A stretch of DNA of 57,222 nt from an uncultured bacterium (GTDB taxonomy: Bacteria > Cyanobacteriota > Vampirovibrionia > Obscuribacterales > Obscuribacteraceae): positions 1 to 57,222 of the forward strand of contig CAILLX010000008.1 in assembly GCA_903835185.1 (NCBI GenBank). The letters are read 5' to 3'. A program made the translations under genes and the position numbers. Positions 28,885 to 37,035 of this stretch are shown here, piece after piece (positions within the stretch are counted from its first letter, which is position 1; each line of letters begins with the position of its first letter). The notes under the pieces were generated by a model that saw nothing but the letters and a program-made list of their open reading frames with translations, did not search any database and had not been told where the DNA came from.

Positions 28885-29439
28885 ATGCTGGAGACCCAGG
28901 GTACGAACTATGTAGCTGTTAGAAGGATGCTTTTGTCTGCTGCAATGGCAGCTTGCCTGACCTCAGGTAATCTGACTGGCTGGACCAAGTCTGGTGCCAG
29001 GACACAGACAGCAACTGGCGGTATCAAGATTGCCAGTAGCGAACACAAACTGGTGTGGAAGCATGTTCTTCAGGATGGGGTGAATTTAGCTAAAAAAGGG
29101 CACAAGTTTGTTCTCATAGATCTCTACACCGATTGGTGCGGCTGGTGTAAGCGGCTGGACCGTGATACTTACAGCGATTCGTCTGTAGCGGCGCTGCTCA
29201 ACAAGGATTTTGTCTGTGTCAAGTTAGATGCTGAAGATGGTGGTGAAGGGCAGGCATTTGCCAAACAGCACAAGGTTCGTGGCTATCCTTGCATTATTGT
29301 GCTCGGGTTTAACGGCAAAGTACGTACTACTAGTTATGGCTATAAAAATGTTCAGGACTTTACAGAACTCTTGCACGGTATTGTCGGCCGAGAAGCTGAT
29401 GATGAGAGCGACCAGGAGGCTGCCGACCAACAGCCTTAA
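28885..29439 (+). CDS. Thioredoxin-like protein (thioredoxin_7 type), exported
   Basis: About 184 residues. After a hydrophobic stretch (about 14-35) that could be a signal or anchor, a thioredoxin fold contains the active-site motif WCGWC at 84-88 in LIDLYTDWCGWCKRLD, and the cis-Pro in VRGYPCII. Extra-cytoplasmic thioredoxins of this kind reduce or form disulfides, as in DsbD partners. The C-terminus is acidic and low-complexity. The ATG at 28885 is preferred over an in-frame start at 28792 because aagga lies before it. It follows the DUF885 gene and may be co-transcribed. Confidence 0.82.
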   Translation: MLETQGTNYVAVRRMLLSAAMAACLTSGNLTGWTKSGARTQTATGGIKIASSEHKLVWKHVLQDGVNLAKKGHKFVLIDLYTDWCGWCKRLDRDTYSDSSVAALLNKDFVCVKLDAEDGGEGQAFAKQHKVRGYPCIIVLGFNGKVRTTSYGYKNVQDFTELLHGIVGREADDESDQEAADQQP

Positions 29440-29577
29440 CTTGATTGCCTGATGTTATTGTGTTAGCCGCAGCGTATCTGTTGCTATCGCCTCGGCAAAA
29501 TTGCAGGCTGGGGACAGGCGCGACCTGCCCGCTTCCAATTTCCCGGCATGGCCGCTTCTTAAAAGGAAAGGGTAAAT

Positions 29578-30345
29578 ATGGGTATTGCAGCAGGGAAGAA
29601 AGGCATTATTTTTGGTGTGGCTAATGACCACAGCTTGGCATGGTACTGTGCTCAAGCTTTGCACTCTCAAGGAGCCGAGCTTGCTTTTACATACCAGGGT
29701 GAGGCTCTGGAGCGCCGCATCAAGCCGCTGGCAGAAGAGGTTGGCTCCCCGTTTGTCGAGCCGTGTGATCTTTCAGATGATGACCAGATTGATAGAGTCT
29801 TCACAAAGCTGAACAGGTTGTGGGGCGAGATTGACTTTGTTATTCATGCTGTAGCGTTTGCTGATAAAAAGGACCTTGAAGGTCATTTTGTCGACACTTC
29901 GCGGGCTGGTTTCCAGCTGGCGTTGGATGTGAGCGCATATACACTTACAGCTGTGGCCAGGCGTGCTGCTCAGATGATGACATCTGGTGGCAGCATAGTC
30001 ACTCTCACTTACTATGGTGCAGAGAAGGTTGTGCCGCACTATAACGTTATGGGTGTGGCAAAAGCTGCTCTTGAGGCTAGTGTTCGCTATCTGGCTGCCG
30101 ATCTGGGCGAGAAAAATATTCGTGTTAACGCCATCTCGGCTGGCCCGGTTCGTACTCTTGCTGCTATGGGTATCTCTGGATTTCGTGAGATGCTGAAACT
30201 TGTGGAAGTGAAAGCCCCGCTCAAGCGTAACGTTCAGGGGCAGGAGGTTGGCAACACTGCTCTTTATTTCGTGAGCGACCTCTCTTCCGCAGTAACTGGC
30301 GAAGTGGTTCATGTTGACTGTGGTTACAGCATCCTGGGGATGTGA
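29578..30345 (+). CDS. fabI: Enoyl-[acyl-carrier-protein] reductase [NADH]
   Basis: 255 residues, an SDR enzyme that completes each fatty-acid elongation cycle by reducing enoyl-ACP. The nucleotide-binding part starts with KKGIIFGVANDHSLAWYCA. The catalytic Tyr155 and Lys162 (YNVMGVAK, the Y-x6-K spacing of FabI), Tyr145 in TYYGAEK, and the VNAISAGPVRTLAA loop are all in place. Length is standard. A strong aaaggaaagg precedes the ATG. It is the target family of triclosan; nothing here predicts resistance. Confidence 0.95.
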   Translation: MGIAAGKKGIIFGVANDHSLAWYCAQALHSQGAELAFTYQGEALERRIKPLAEEVGSPFVEPCDLSDDDQIDRVFTKLNRLWGEIDFVIHAVAFADKKDLEGHFVDTSRAGFQLALDVSAYTLTAVARRAAQMMTSGGSIVTLTYYGAEKVVPHYNVMGVAKAALEASVRYLAADLGEKNIRVNAISAGPVRTLAAMGISGFREMLKLVEVKAPLKRNVQGQEVGNTALYFVSDLSSAVTGEVVHVDCGYSILGM

Positions 30346-30627
30346 TGCTGTTATTACACTGAGTTCCCGCTCGGCTGGCAACTGTCCAGGTCGGCTAGTG
30401 TCAGGCTTGCCATGTAGATCTTGTTATTGCGGAACAGGACTACTAGCCAAGAAGATCTTTAAACTTGAGAATCTGACCTTTCAGTGGTGCGGGTTGTTAG
30501 AGGTTTGTCCGCCAGAGCTGACTTTTGTGAGTTCACTATCCTCAGGCGTTTGACAGAATGCTTTAATGTAATACCTGGCTTTTATGAAGTAAAGTTGCAG
30601 CTGTTTTCCTTGTCCGAGGAGATATTT

Positions 30628-31872
30628 ATGTCAACCACTAAGGATGTCAGCGGTGCGGTGCTATCGAGTAAAGAGCAGACTGCCTGTAAGTCAAGCAGAA
30701 GTGAAGGGTCAAAGACGATGAGATGTCTTATGAAGGAAGATCTTGGTGTCAACGGCTTGACCTTAAAGGAAGGCGTGCCCGAGCCTTTGGTGGGATTGGG
30801 TGATGTCAAGATAAAAGTTTTAGGTACAGCTGTCTGCGGAACAGACAAGAGCATCTATAACAGCGCCGGCAACGAAGGGATTCGTCGGGAGATGCAACGT
30901 TATGCAGGTGCCCAAGGTTATCGCCCAATTATTACCGGGCATGAGTTTTGCGGAGTTGTTGAGGAGGTAGGCGCTGGTGTTGTGGCTGATCACTGGAGCA
31001 ATGTTCCCAGCCATCTGGTTATAGAGCCAGGTGATTACGTAACTGCCGAGATGCATATGTCCTGTGGTCACTGTTACCTCTGCCGTACTGGAGCTGAGCA
31101 TATCTGCACCAATGTTAAGGTAAAAGGGGTACACCTCGATGGCTGTTTTGCCCAGCGAGTGACAGTACCGTACAAGAATGTAATTCTTCTTGGTAAGGGT
31201 GGCGATACTGCGCAAATACCGGTCCGAATAGGCGCGCTGCTTGACGCTTTCGGTAATGCAGTGCATACGGTCAAAGAAGTGGATGTGCGTGGCAAGTCTG
31301 TTGCTATTCTGGGCGCAGGACCGCTAGGGTTAATGGCCACCTTCCTTTGTAAGGCGTTTGGTGCTGCTCGCATCTATTTAACAGAGTCGGCTGATATCAG
31401 TCGCCGCTTTGAACTTGGCACTGCATTTGGTGCAGACTTGTGCTTTGATGTCTCTGGTGGATCCAACTCGCTTTATCAGGCGGTCGACAAGTGGGAGATT
31501 GGCTCGAATGGAGTTGATGTTGTGCTGGAGATGTCCGGTTCTGTGCCAGCTTACATGGATGCTTTCAAGATTGTGCGTAATGGAGGTACTGTAATTTTAC
31601 TTGGAATTGCGCGCGAACCACTTCCTAAATTTGATATTGCCAATGGTGTCATATGGAAAGGCGTGACAGTTAAGGGGATCTTTGGCCGCAAGATGTACGA
31701 TACTTGGGAGACAATGTTGCGACTGTTGCGCTCCAACCAGTTTGACCTGAAGGGTCAGCTGGAGAAGATTATATGCAAGCGGAGTTACCGTCTCAGCGAA
31801 TATCGTGAAGCGTTTGATCTTCTCGCTGCCGGCAAGGAGATGAAGTTGGTCTTTACACCGGACGAGAATTAG
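30628..31872 (+). CDS. tdh: L-threonine 3-dehydrogenase
   Basis: 415 residues, a zinc-dependent medium-chain dehydrogenase that turns threonine and NAD+ into 2-amino-3-ketobutyrate. Catalytic zinc ligands are Cys70 and the His105-Glu106 pair in TGHEFCG. The structural zinc lobe is CGHCYLCRTGAEHIC (Cys146, 149, 152, 160). LLDAFGNAVHTV is typical of TDH, and LGAGPLGLMA is the NAD site. It is longer than E. coli Tdh (341) by an N-terminal extension of about 30 residues and a short insertion near 80-100. The ATG at 30628 has gaggag at 6-nt spacing. It lies 21 bp before kbl, its usual partner. Confidence 0.93.
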   Translation: MSTTKDVSGAVLSSKEQTACKSSRSEGSKTMRCLMKEDLGVNGLTLKEGVPEPLVGLGDVKIKVLGTAVCGTDKSIYNSAGNEGIRREMQRYAGAQGYRPIITGHEFCGVVEEVGAGVVADHWSNVPSHLVIEPGDYVTAEMHMSCGHCYLCRTGAEHICTNVKVKGVHLDGCFAQRVTVPYKNVILLGKGGDTAQIPVRIGALLDAFGNAVHTVKEVDVRGKSVAILGAGPLGLMATFLCKAFGAARIYLTESADISRRFELGTAFGADLCFDVSGGSNSLYQAVDKWEIGSNGVDVVLEMSGSVPAYMDAFKIVRNGGTVILLGIAREPLPKFDIANGVIWKGVTVKGIFGRKMYDTWETMLRLLRSNQFDLKGQLEKIICKRSYRLSEYREAFDLLAAGKEMKLVFTPDEN

Positions 31873-31893
31873 TGGACAACGAGGAGAGAGATT

Positions 31894-33150
31894 ATGGTCA
31901 CGTCATTTCCACAAACAATCAACACTGTCAAAGATCTTTATGCCTGCCTCGGTGCCGAACTCGAAAAAGCTAAAGAAGATAAGGTGTACAAATATGAGGT
32001 GCCTGTAGAGAGTGAGCAGGGTGGCGTAGTTTCAGTTGGTGGCAAGCCGGTTGTTATGCTTGCTTCTAACAACTATTTGGGACTGTCCAACCATCCCCGC
32101 ATAAGGGCCGCAGCCAAGGCTGGACTCGATAAGTGGGGCTTCGGGATGGCATCGGTGCGTTTTCTGTGTGGGACACAACCGATCCACACTGAACTGGAAC
32201 AACGGATTGCCAGGTTCTTTGGCTGCGAGGATGCCATCTTGCACTCCTCGTGCTTCGCGGCTAATGAAGCTTTCTTTACCGGACTGTTATCAAACAACCT
32301 GGGACAGTCAGACTATAAAGACATGATCTACAGCGATCAACTCAATCATGCCAGCATTATTGATGGAATTCGTCTCTGCCGTATTGCAGCAAAAACAACT
32401 GAGTCGAGGGCCTACCCGCACAATCAGGTAGAGACTCTCAAGAAGTGGTTGGAGGAGGATAAGAGCAGCCGGCACCGAATCCGCTTGATAGCTACTGATG
32501 GTGTCTTCAGTATGGAAGGAGATCTGTCCCCGCTGCCGGAGCTGGTGAAGCTTGCAGAAGAGTATCAGGCATTACTTTTTGTCGATGAGTCGCATGCTAC
32601 CGGAGTGCTTGGTGCCTCAGGGCGAGGAACTCCTGAAGCGCTTGGTGTACATGGAAAGATTGATGTAATATCGGGTACTCTCGGTAAGGCATTAGGTGGT
32701 GCAGCTGGTGGCTTTATTACCGGGAAGAAGGAGCTGATCGAGTTTCTCCGCCAGAAGTCGCGACCGTACACCTTCTCCAATACGGTTCCACCGCCGATTG
32801 TTTGTGCTGCAATTGAGGCTTTCAAAATTCTCGAAGAAGACAGCTCGCTTGTGAGCAAGCTGCACGAGAATACTCAATATTTTCGCCAGGAGATCAAGCG
32901 TCTCGGCTTCAAGATTATTGAAGGAGTTCATCCAATTGTGCCGGTCATGCTGGGCGAAGCTGCTCTTGCAATGGATATGAGCCGTGAACTGTTGGGGCAA
33001 GGAGTCTATATAAAGGGGCTCTGGTATCCGGTTGTACCAAAAGGTGAAGCCCGGCTGAGAGCTCAAATATCAGCAGCTCACAGCAGGGACGATCTTGATG
33101 CGGCGCTTGCTGCTTTTGGCAAGGTTGGCAAAAAGCTCGGCGTTATTTAG
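31894..33150 (+). CDS. kbl: 2-amino-3-ketobutyrate coenzyme A ligase (glycine C-acetyltransferase)
   Basis: 418 residues, an alpha-oxoamine synthase of fold type I using pyridoxal phosphate. It splits 2-amino-3-ketobutyrate with CoA into glycine and acetyl-CoA. Marks are [13 protein letters not shown] near the N-terminus, [26 protein letters not shown], the DESHATG loop and the PLP lysine Lys265 in [10 protein letters not shown]. The ATG has a ggagagag site. Position directly after tdh makes the pair a two-step threonine degradation pathway. Confidence 0.93.
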   Translation: MVTSFPQTINTVKDLYACLGAELEKAKEDKVYKYEVPVESEQGGVVSVGGKPVVMLASNNYLGLSNHPRIRAAAKAGLDKWGFGMASVRFLCGTQPIHTELEQRIARFFGCEDAILHSSCFAANEAFFTGLLSNNLGQSDYKDMIYSDQLNHASIIDGIRLCRIAAKTTESRAYPHNQVETLKKWLEEDKSSRHRIRLIATDGVFSMEGDLSPLPELVKLAEEYQALLFVDESHATGVLGASGRGTPEALGVHGKIDVISGTLGKALGGAAGGFITGKKELIEFLRQKSRPYTFSNTVPPPIVCAAIEAFKILEEDSSLVSKLHENTQYFRQEIKRLGFKIIEGVHPIVPVMLGEAALAMDMSRELLGQGVYIKGLWYPVVPKGEARLRAQISAAHSRDDLDAALAAFGKVGKKLGVI

Positions 33151-33180
33151 GAATAAAGACAACTTGTAAAATATTGACTT

Positions 33181-33194
33181 CCACCTGGAGGTGG
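33181..33194. terminator. Possible bidirectional hairpin between convergent kbl and lipoprotein gene
   Basis: A 6-bp perfect stem (ccacct/aggtgg, 33181-33186 and 33189-33194) with a 2-nt loop lies 30 bp after the kbl stop. Flanking T-richness is poor on the plus side and only slightly better in minus sense. A function as terminator is a guess from its position between convergent genes. Confidence 0.3.
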
Positions 33195-33336
33195 TTGGTT
33201 GGCATAGTCGTGCTGAAAGAACATTGCCTCTAATCCCAGGTTCCAATACTCATTAAGCCTACTGAGTGGACTGACACCAACTGGCGCTCCTGCTGCGGGT
33301 TGCCAGGTTGGCAGGTCTGTGGTTTGGTTTGGGCGC

Positions 33337-34308
33337 CTATCTGACCAATTGGCCTTCCCACTCTCCGCCTGACTGCGTTTCACCGCTGAGATATGGACCT
33401 TGGTAATCTTTATCGTGTACCAATTCGACCTTGCCTTTGAACTCTACAGTGCGATCAGTTGCTGCTCCACCTTTGCCTTTCTTGTAAGTGCGCACTATGG
33501 TTATCTTTGGGAAAGCGTACCAGCCTTTCTCAATCTCAAACTTCTCGTTGGTGTTTACATCTACTCCTCGCCCGGAGAGATGACCTCCATCCTGCTCAAG
33601 AAACATGGTCGACTTGATTACTTTGAAGTTGAACTTGTAAGCCACGTTCCATTTCCCCGAGAGATCTGGTGCTTTGTTAGCAGCTTGCTCTTGGGTCGGT
33701 GCAGCGCTGTCACCGCCTGGTGCTGGCGTGTTGGCTGGCGGCGCGTTGCTGTCCGATTTGCTGCCCTTCTCTCCGCTGGGGTTGCTGAGCTGAGCTTCCC
33801 ATTGATCACTTACCGGCTGCCCGTTGATGACTGTGCTGTAGCGACCGCTCAGATAAGGTCCTTGATAATCAGCATCGTGCACAGTTTGCAGCTTGCCTTG
33901 GTATTGAACAGTCGGTACTTCGGAAGAAGTAGCGGTTACATCATATTTTTTGACAAACTGCGCATCCTGCCCGTCAATCTTGCCGCTGATGCTGAATGAG
34001 CGTCCAGAGTCTTCGTCTGAGCCGGAACCCGAGATCTGACTGCCATGCTGGTGCAGCAGCACGTTGGACTTGCCTATCTTGTCGCCAAATTGGAACCCGA
34101 TCTGCCAGTAACCTTCCAGAGGTGTAGCTGCATTAGTACTGACGGTCTGTCCTGCGTTGGTGCTGCCAGGGTTTGTCAGATTGGCAGGCTGTGCGTTGGG
34201 CGCCTGTTTGCCTGGATGTTGAGACAGTGAGATTTTGGTGCAGGCTGATAGCGCCAGTACTGCAGTTGTTGACAACAAAAATAGTTTAAATAACGCATGC
34301 ATATTCAT
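33337..34308 (-). CDS. Predicted lipoprotein with duplicated domain
   Basis: 323 residues. The signal (LFLLSTTAVLALSAC) ends in a lipobox, so it should be lipidated at the Cys. Two similar domains follow (about 64-178 and 214-323). Both open with a G-x-W-x-(I/V) pattern, contain a run such as HDADYQGPYLSG or HDKDYQGPYLSG, and end in W-E-(A/G)-Q-L. The two are joined by a Pro/Ala/Ser linker. The domain resembles small beta-barrel or lipocalin-like binding folds, but no family could be named. The start codon lies inside an inverted repeat (34296-34313). Confidence 0.75.
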   Translation of the reverse strand: MNMHALFKLFLLSTTAVLALSACTKISLSQHPGKQAPNAQPANLTNPGSTNAGQTVSTNAATPLEGYWQIGFQFGDKIGKSNVLLHQHGSQISGSGSDEDSGRSFSISGKIDGQDAQFVKKYDVTATSSEVPTVQYQGKLQTVHDADYQGPYLSGRYSTVINGQPVSDQWEAQLSNPSGEKGSKSDSNAPPANTPAPGGDSAAPTQEQAANKAPDLSGKWNVAYKFNFKVIKSTMFLEQDGGHLSGRGVDVNTNEKFEIEKGWYAFPKITIVRTYKKGKGGAATDRTVEFKGKVELVHDKDYQGPYLSGETQSGGEWEGQLVR

Positions 34309-34313
34309 GCATG
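34296..34313. promoter_or_regulatory. 7-bp inverted repeat over the lipoprotein start codon
   Basis: catgcat at 34296-34302 and its complement at 34307-34313 are separated by four bases; the ATG at 34308 of the minus-strand lipoprotein gene sits within the repeat. It could form an RNA hairpin that hides the start, or be a protein site. Because catgcat is partly self-complementary, chance is also possible. Confidence 0.3.
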
Positions 34314-34416
34314 TAATCTTACACTTTTATGTGCAGAGTGGAAGCGCCGCCAAACTGGTGCCTGCCCGGCATACGCGCTATAGTCTTAGTGCCTGCGGTA
34401 AGTTTGGGGTGTAGTA

Positions 34417-34650
34417 ATGACGCTGGAAAAGATTAAAAAGGCGATAGCAGCTGGCAAGTTGCGATGTCCTTCTTGCCATTCAACTATTCTGAAATTTGAG
34501 AAATATTTGGATACTGCTGATACTGTTTGGGATGGCGCTGGAGACACACAGATTGAATTCTCCGGTTGTAAAGTTACTCTCGTCTGTGCCAACGGATTTT
34601 GCGATTGGAGGCAGCGTACTGAATATTGGGAAAATTTTGTCCAGGAATAA
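34417..34650 (+). CDS. Small zinc-ribbon-like protein
   Basis: 77 residues. Five cysteines, in CPSC at 17-20, SGC near 50, and LVC...GFC near 56-61, look like a zinc ribbon or finger with a long central loop. The N-terminus is basic and helical. No family is recognised. It is followed 44 bp later by a small Sm-like protein gene on the same strand; the two may be co-transcribed. Its ribosome-binding site is weak. Confidence 0.6.
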   Translation: MTLEKIKKAIAAGKLRCPSCHSTILKFEKYLDTADTVWDGAGDTQIEFSGCKVTLVCANGFCDWRQRTEYWENFVQE

Positions 34651-34694
34651 CTGTTTGTAGACAGCAACAGAGCACGTCTGCTCAGGAGGATGTT

Positions 34695-34904
34695 ATGGCT
34701 ATACCACTGAATACGCATGTGACCGTGCTTCTGTCCAGCGGCGAACAGGTCGAAGGTGACGTGGCTCAGGCTGACCAGGTGACTTATCTGTGCTTGAAGC
34801 GTGAAGGTGAGACTCTATACCTGCCCTGGGGCTCAATTAAGTGTGTGCGTGGTCCGGCGCTTCCGGACAGACCGGTCACCGGTGCCTATAATCGTTCGCC
34901 ATAA
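34695..34904 (+). CDS. Small Sm/LSm-like beta-barrel protein
   Basis: 69 residues, starting with ATG at 34695 and preceded by aggagga. The sequence VTVLLSSGEQVEGDVAQADQ, then a strand with YLCLKREGETLYLPW and IKCVRG, follows the order of strands in Sm1- and Sm2-type motifs of Hfq/LSm proteins, and the length fits a single Sm fold. No catalytic residues are visible. Sm proteins usually bind RNA; RNA binding here is inferred only from the pattern. A longer in-frame start at 34626 overlaps the upstream gene and is not preferred. Confidence 0.5.
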   Translation: MAIPLNTHVTVLLSSGEQVEGDVAQADQVTYLCLKREGETLYLPWGSIKCVRGPALPDRPVTGAYNRSP

Positions 34905-35002
34905 GAGATCTTTCAGTGCGGCTAACCTCGGCCGATCAACCTGTTGACAGACAGTTTTAAGCAGTGGGTTAGGATAGATGAGAATTGGAAGGGTCGCCAT
35001 GT

Positions 35003-35548
35003 TTATAGCTTGTATACATCCAGCTGCTGTACTGAAATATCCACATTTAAACCCTTGCCAATCTGGTAGAGGGAGGCCTCTACGGATTTAGAAGGTATCT
35101 CCTCCGGAGCATTTACCTCCAGTATCATGACAAAAATCTGTTTCTCGCCGCTATCGGAGTATTTGGTCTGAACATCTGTAATGTTGATATTTAAATCTGC
35201 TATTGCGCGTGTGATACCAGATACGATGCCGGGCTTATCGGCACCGTAGACAGAGATCAGGTAGGGGCTACCTTGACCTGATTGCTCTGCAAGCTCTTGC
35301 TGCGAGAGCTCGCGAAGATGGATGGATAGACCCAGACTTTCTTCCACATCTGTTAGTTGTTCAGTCAGTGAGCCTATTGATTGCTCATCCGGGAGCTGCA
35401 CCATGAGAATGAGGGCAAACTCACCGCGCAACAAAGTCATGCTTGAGTCAAGCAGATTGCAACCGAGCTTGTAAAGTCTGTCGGCCACTGCTGCCACAAT
35501 ACCGACCCTGTCACGCCCTACTCCAGTTAAAACAACTGTCTTGGACAC
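35003..35548 (-). CDS. Two-ACT-domain protein, GcvR-like
   Basis: 181 residues made of two ACT domains (about 5-80 and 95-165). The first has TGVGRDRVGIVAAVADRLY and the second YGADKPGIVSGITRAIADLNINITDV. The layout resembles GcvR, which controls the glycine cleavage system through GcvA in E. coli; other two-ACT proteins sense amino acids. A link to glycine would fit the tdh-kbl pathway nearby, but is unproven. The start is GTG at 35548, directly after aaggaggag; an in-frame start at 35593 lacks such a site. Confidence 0.75.
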   Translation of the reverse strand: MSKTVVLTGVGRDRVGIVAAVADRLYKLGCNLLDSSMTLLRGEFALILMVQLPDEQSIGSLTEQLTDVEESLGLSIHLRELSQQELAEQSGQGSPYLISVYGADKPGIVSGITRAIADLNINITDVQTKYSDSGEKQIFVMILEVNAPEEIPSKSVEASLYQIGKGLNVDISVQQLDVYKL

Positions 35549-35634
35549 AATCTCCTCCTTGGCAATTACATGACTTGCAAACTGTGTTTCCAAGAATCCT
35601 GAGGCTACACCTGCATAGCAGGAGAGGAGCCGTT

Positions 35635-36096
35635 TTATAGCTGTCGGTCATCTTGCTGTGAACGATCTTCCTCTTCGTGCAGCTGCTCAATAAAGTTGAC
35701 TGCCAACCACTGCTTTACTCGAATGCGTATGCGGCTTTTCCTGAATTGTTTCCAGCGTGTCATCTCGTCCGGAGCTTTAGAAACTACCGACTTAAAAGCT
35801 GCAAGGGTATTAGGGCTTTCAAGAGCCACCGGCAATAATCTGCACAGATGCGGGTCTGTCACGGTTTCGACAAAATCATGGAGATCTTGCTTTAACTGCT
35901 CCGTCCTGGGCTTTGGGATATAGAGAAACCGATCACGGGTTAGTTCTATTTCGTCTGTGAGGTCTTTCAAGTCATAAAGGTCTTGTTGGACTAGTTTTGT
36001 TGTGCCTGTGTCAAGATCCAGATAGTAGGTAGTGTCAGGGCTCTCATCCTCCCAGCATAATTCGAGAGCTTCCATGTCGATTAAACGTTTGATCAC
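35635..36096 (-). CDS. UPF0158 family protein
   Basis: 153 residues, matching UPF0158 in outline: a LDLDTG turn, then a region ending in RFLYIPKP, a helical middle, and a Arg/Lys-rich helix RIRIRVKQWL near the C-terminus. Function of the family is unknown. GTG at 36096 has gaggaga at about 7-nt spacing. It lies 40 bp before the ACT-domain gene on the same strand, so the two may be co-transcribed. Confidence 0.6.
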   Translation of the reverse strand: MIKRLIDMEALELCWEDESPDTTYYLDLDTGTTKLVQQDLYDLKDLTDEIELTRDRFLYIPKPRTEQLKQDLHDFVETVTDPHLCRLLPVALESPNTLAAFKSVVSKAPDEMTRWKQFRKSRIRIRVKQWLAVNFIEQLHEEEDRSQQDDRQL

Positions 36097-36253
36097 CTGA
36101 TATCTCCTCGGGCAGCTGGTCCCTTTTCAGGGCGTTGTTACATGCGGTGTAGCTGTTTGTGCAGTGCTGTGAGTTTTCTTTGAATTTAAAAACTTAACTC
36201 AAGTGCAATTTCCACTAGAGAGTTTACAGTACTGCTCTCAGTTGACCTGCTTG

Positions 36254-36919
36254 TTAACCTGGTTTGCCCCAGACCACTTGCAGCTTGTCCATATCTTTAT
36301 GTAGCCGGCGTTTTTGTTGCGCATTCCTGCACGAGGTGGCTTCCCAGTAAAGTTGCCACCACTTCTGGTGTGCTCTCTTTTTCCCTTTGTGAGCTTCCTC
36401 AGCACAAACCTCGTCGAGGTGGGTGAGGAAGTCGCTGACTTCGTCTTCTTGCAACGCTGGTTGCGGTGCAAAGTCAGCAGGACGAATGTTGGTTCTACCT
36501 TCGGCAAAGCACCAGCGCAGGTTTGTCTTGGTTTTAAAATCAAGACTATCCAGATCGCAGAAGTAGCTATCGTCCCGTCGCCTGGCGCTTTCCGGGAAGA
36601 ACTCAAGTAATCCGTGCTCAGGCCATTCACTGCCTGGTTCGACCGGGGAAGCTTCCGAATCTTTATAAACAAGAAAATATCCTGGCGTTGCGGTGAGCAA
36701 AAAGTCAAACAATGTGTTGCGAATACGTGACCAGGCTTGCGTTGAGATGTGGAGGAACTGGCTTGCCGCGCCTGTTTCGCTCTCCAGGGCAGCATCCACG
36801 GTGTGCAGTGCAGCACACAGCCTGAGAAGATCACCCTTTTCTTCACGCATGGTAAGCATGCGGCAGTAGTTATAGGCATCATCAAGAGCCATGCTGACTC
36901 TACGCTCACGATCCGACAT
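36254..36919 (-). CDS. Hypothetical protein, about 221 aa
   Basis: A cytoplasmic-looking protein with no signal or membrane span. It is rich in charged residues, with Trp-rich C-terminal helices (KWWQLYWEA) and several Cys. No family is recognised. The ATG at 36919 is chosen because agaggtg stands before it; an upstream ATG-like start at 36976 lacks a site. A different overlapping minus-strand frame (to 36909) has poorer composition and is judged a shadow. It lies on the same strand as the UPF0158 and ACT genes, with a gap of about 160 bp. Confidence 0.6.
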   Translation of the reverse strand: MSDRERRVSMALDDAYNYCRMLTMREEKGDLLRLCAALHTVDAALESETGAASQFLHISTQAWSRIRNTLFDFLLTATPGYFLVYKDSEASPVEPGSEWPEHGLLEFFPESARRRDDSYFCDLDSLDFKTKTNLRWCFAEGRTNIRPADFAPQPALQEDEVSDFLTHLDEVCAEEAHKGKKRAHQKWWQLYWEATSCRNAQQKRRLHKDMDKLQVVWGKPG

Positions 36920-37035
36920 AAGCACCTCTTTACCCTGACGGCTCATATATACCCAGTCAGGGTGGCACTGAATCAAGTGTGATGTCGCTTTGCAACTAAG
37001 GCAGGACCCTGCCTGACACCGCTCCCTATATATTC

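Noticed and set aside
36238..36909. Second 223-codon minus-strand frame overlapping the unknown gene
   Set aside because: It shares the same strand in another frame, with unusual composition and no ribosome-binding site; the chosen frame has both.
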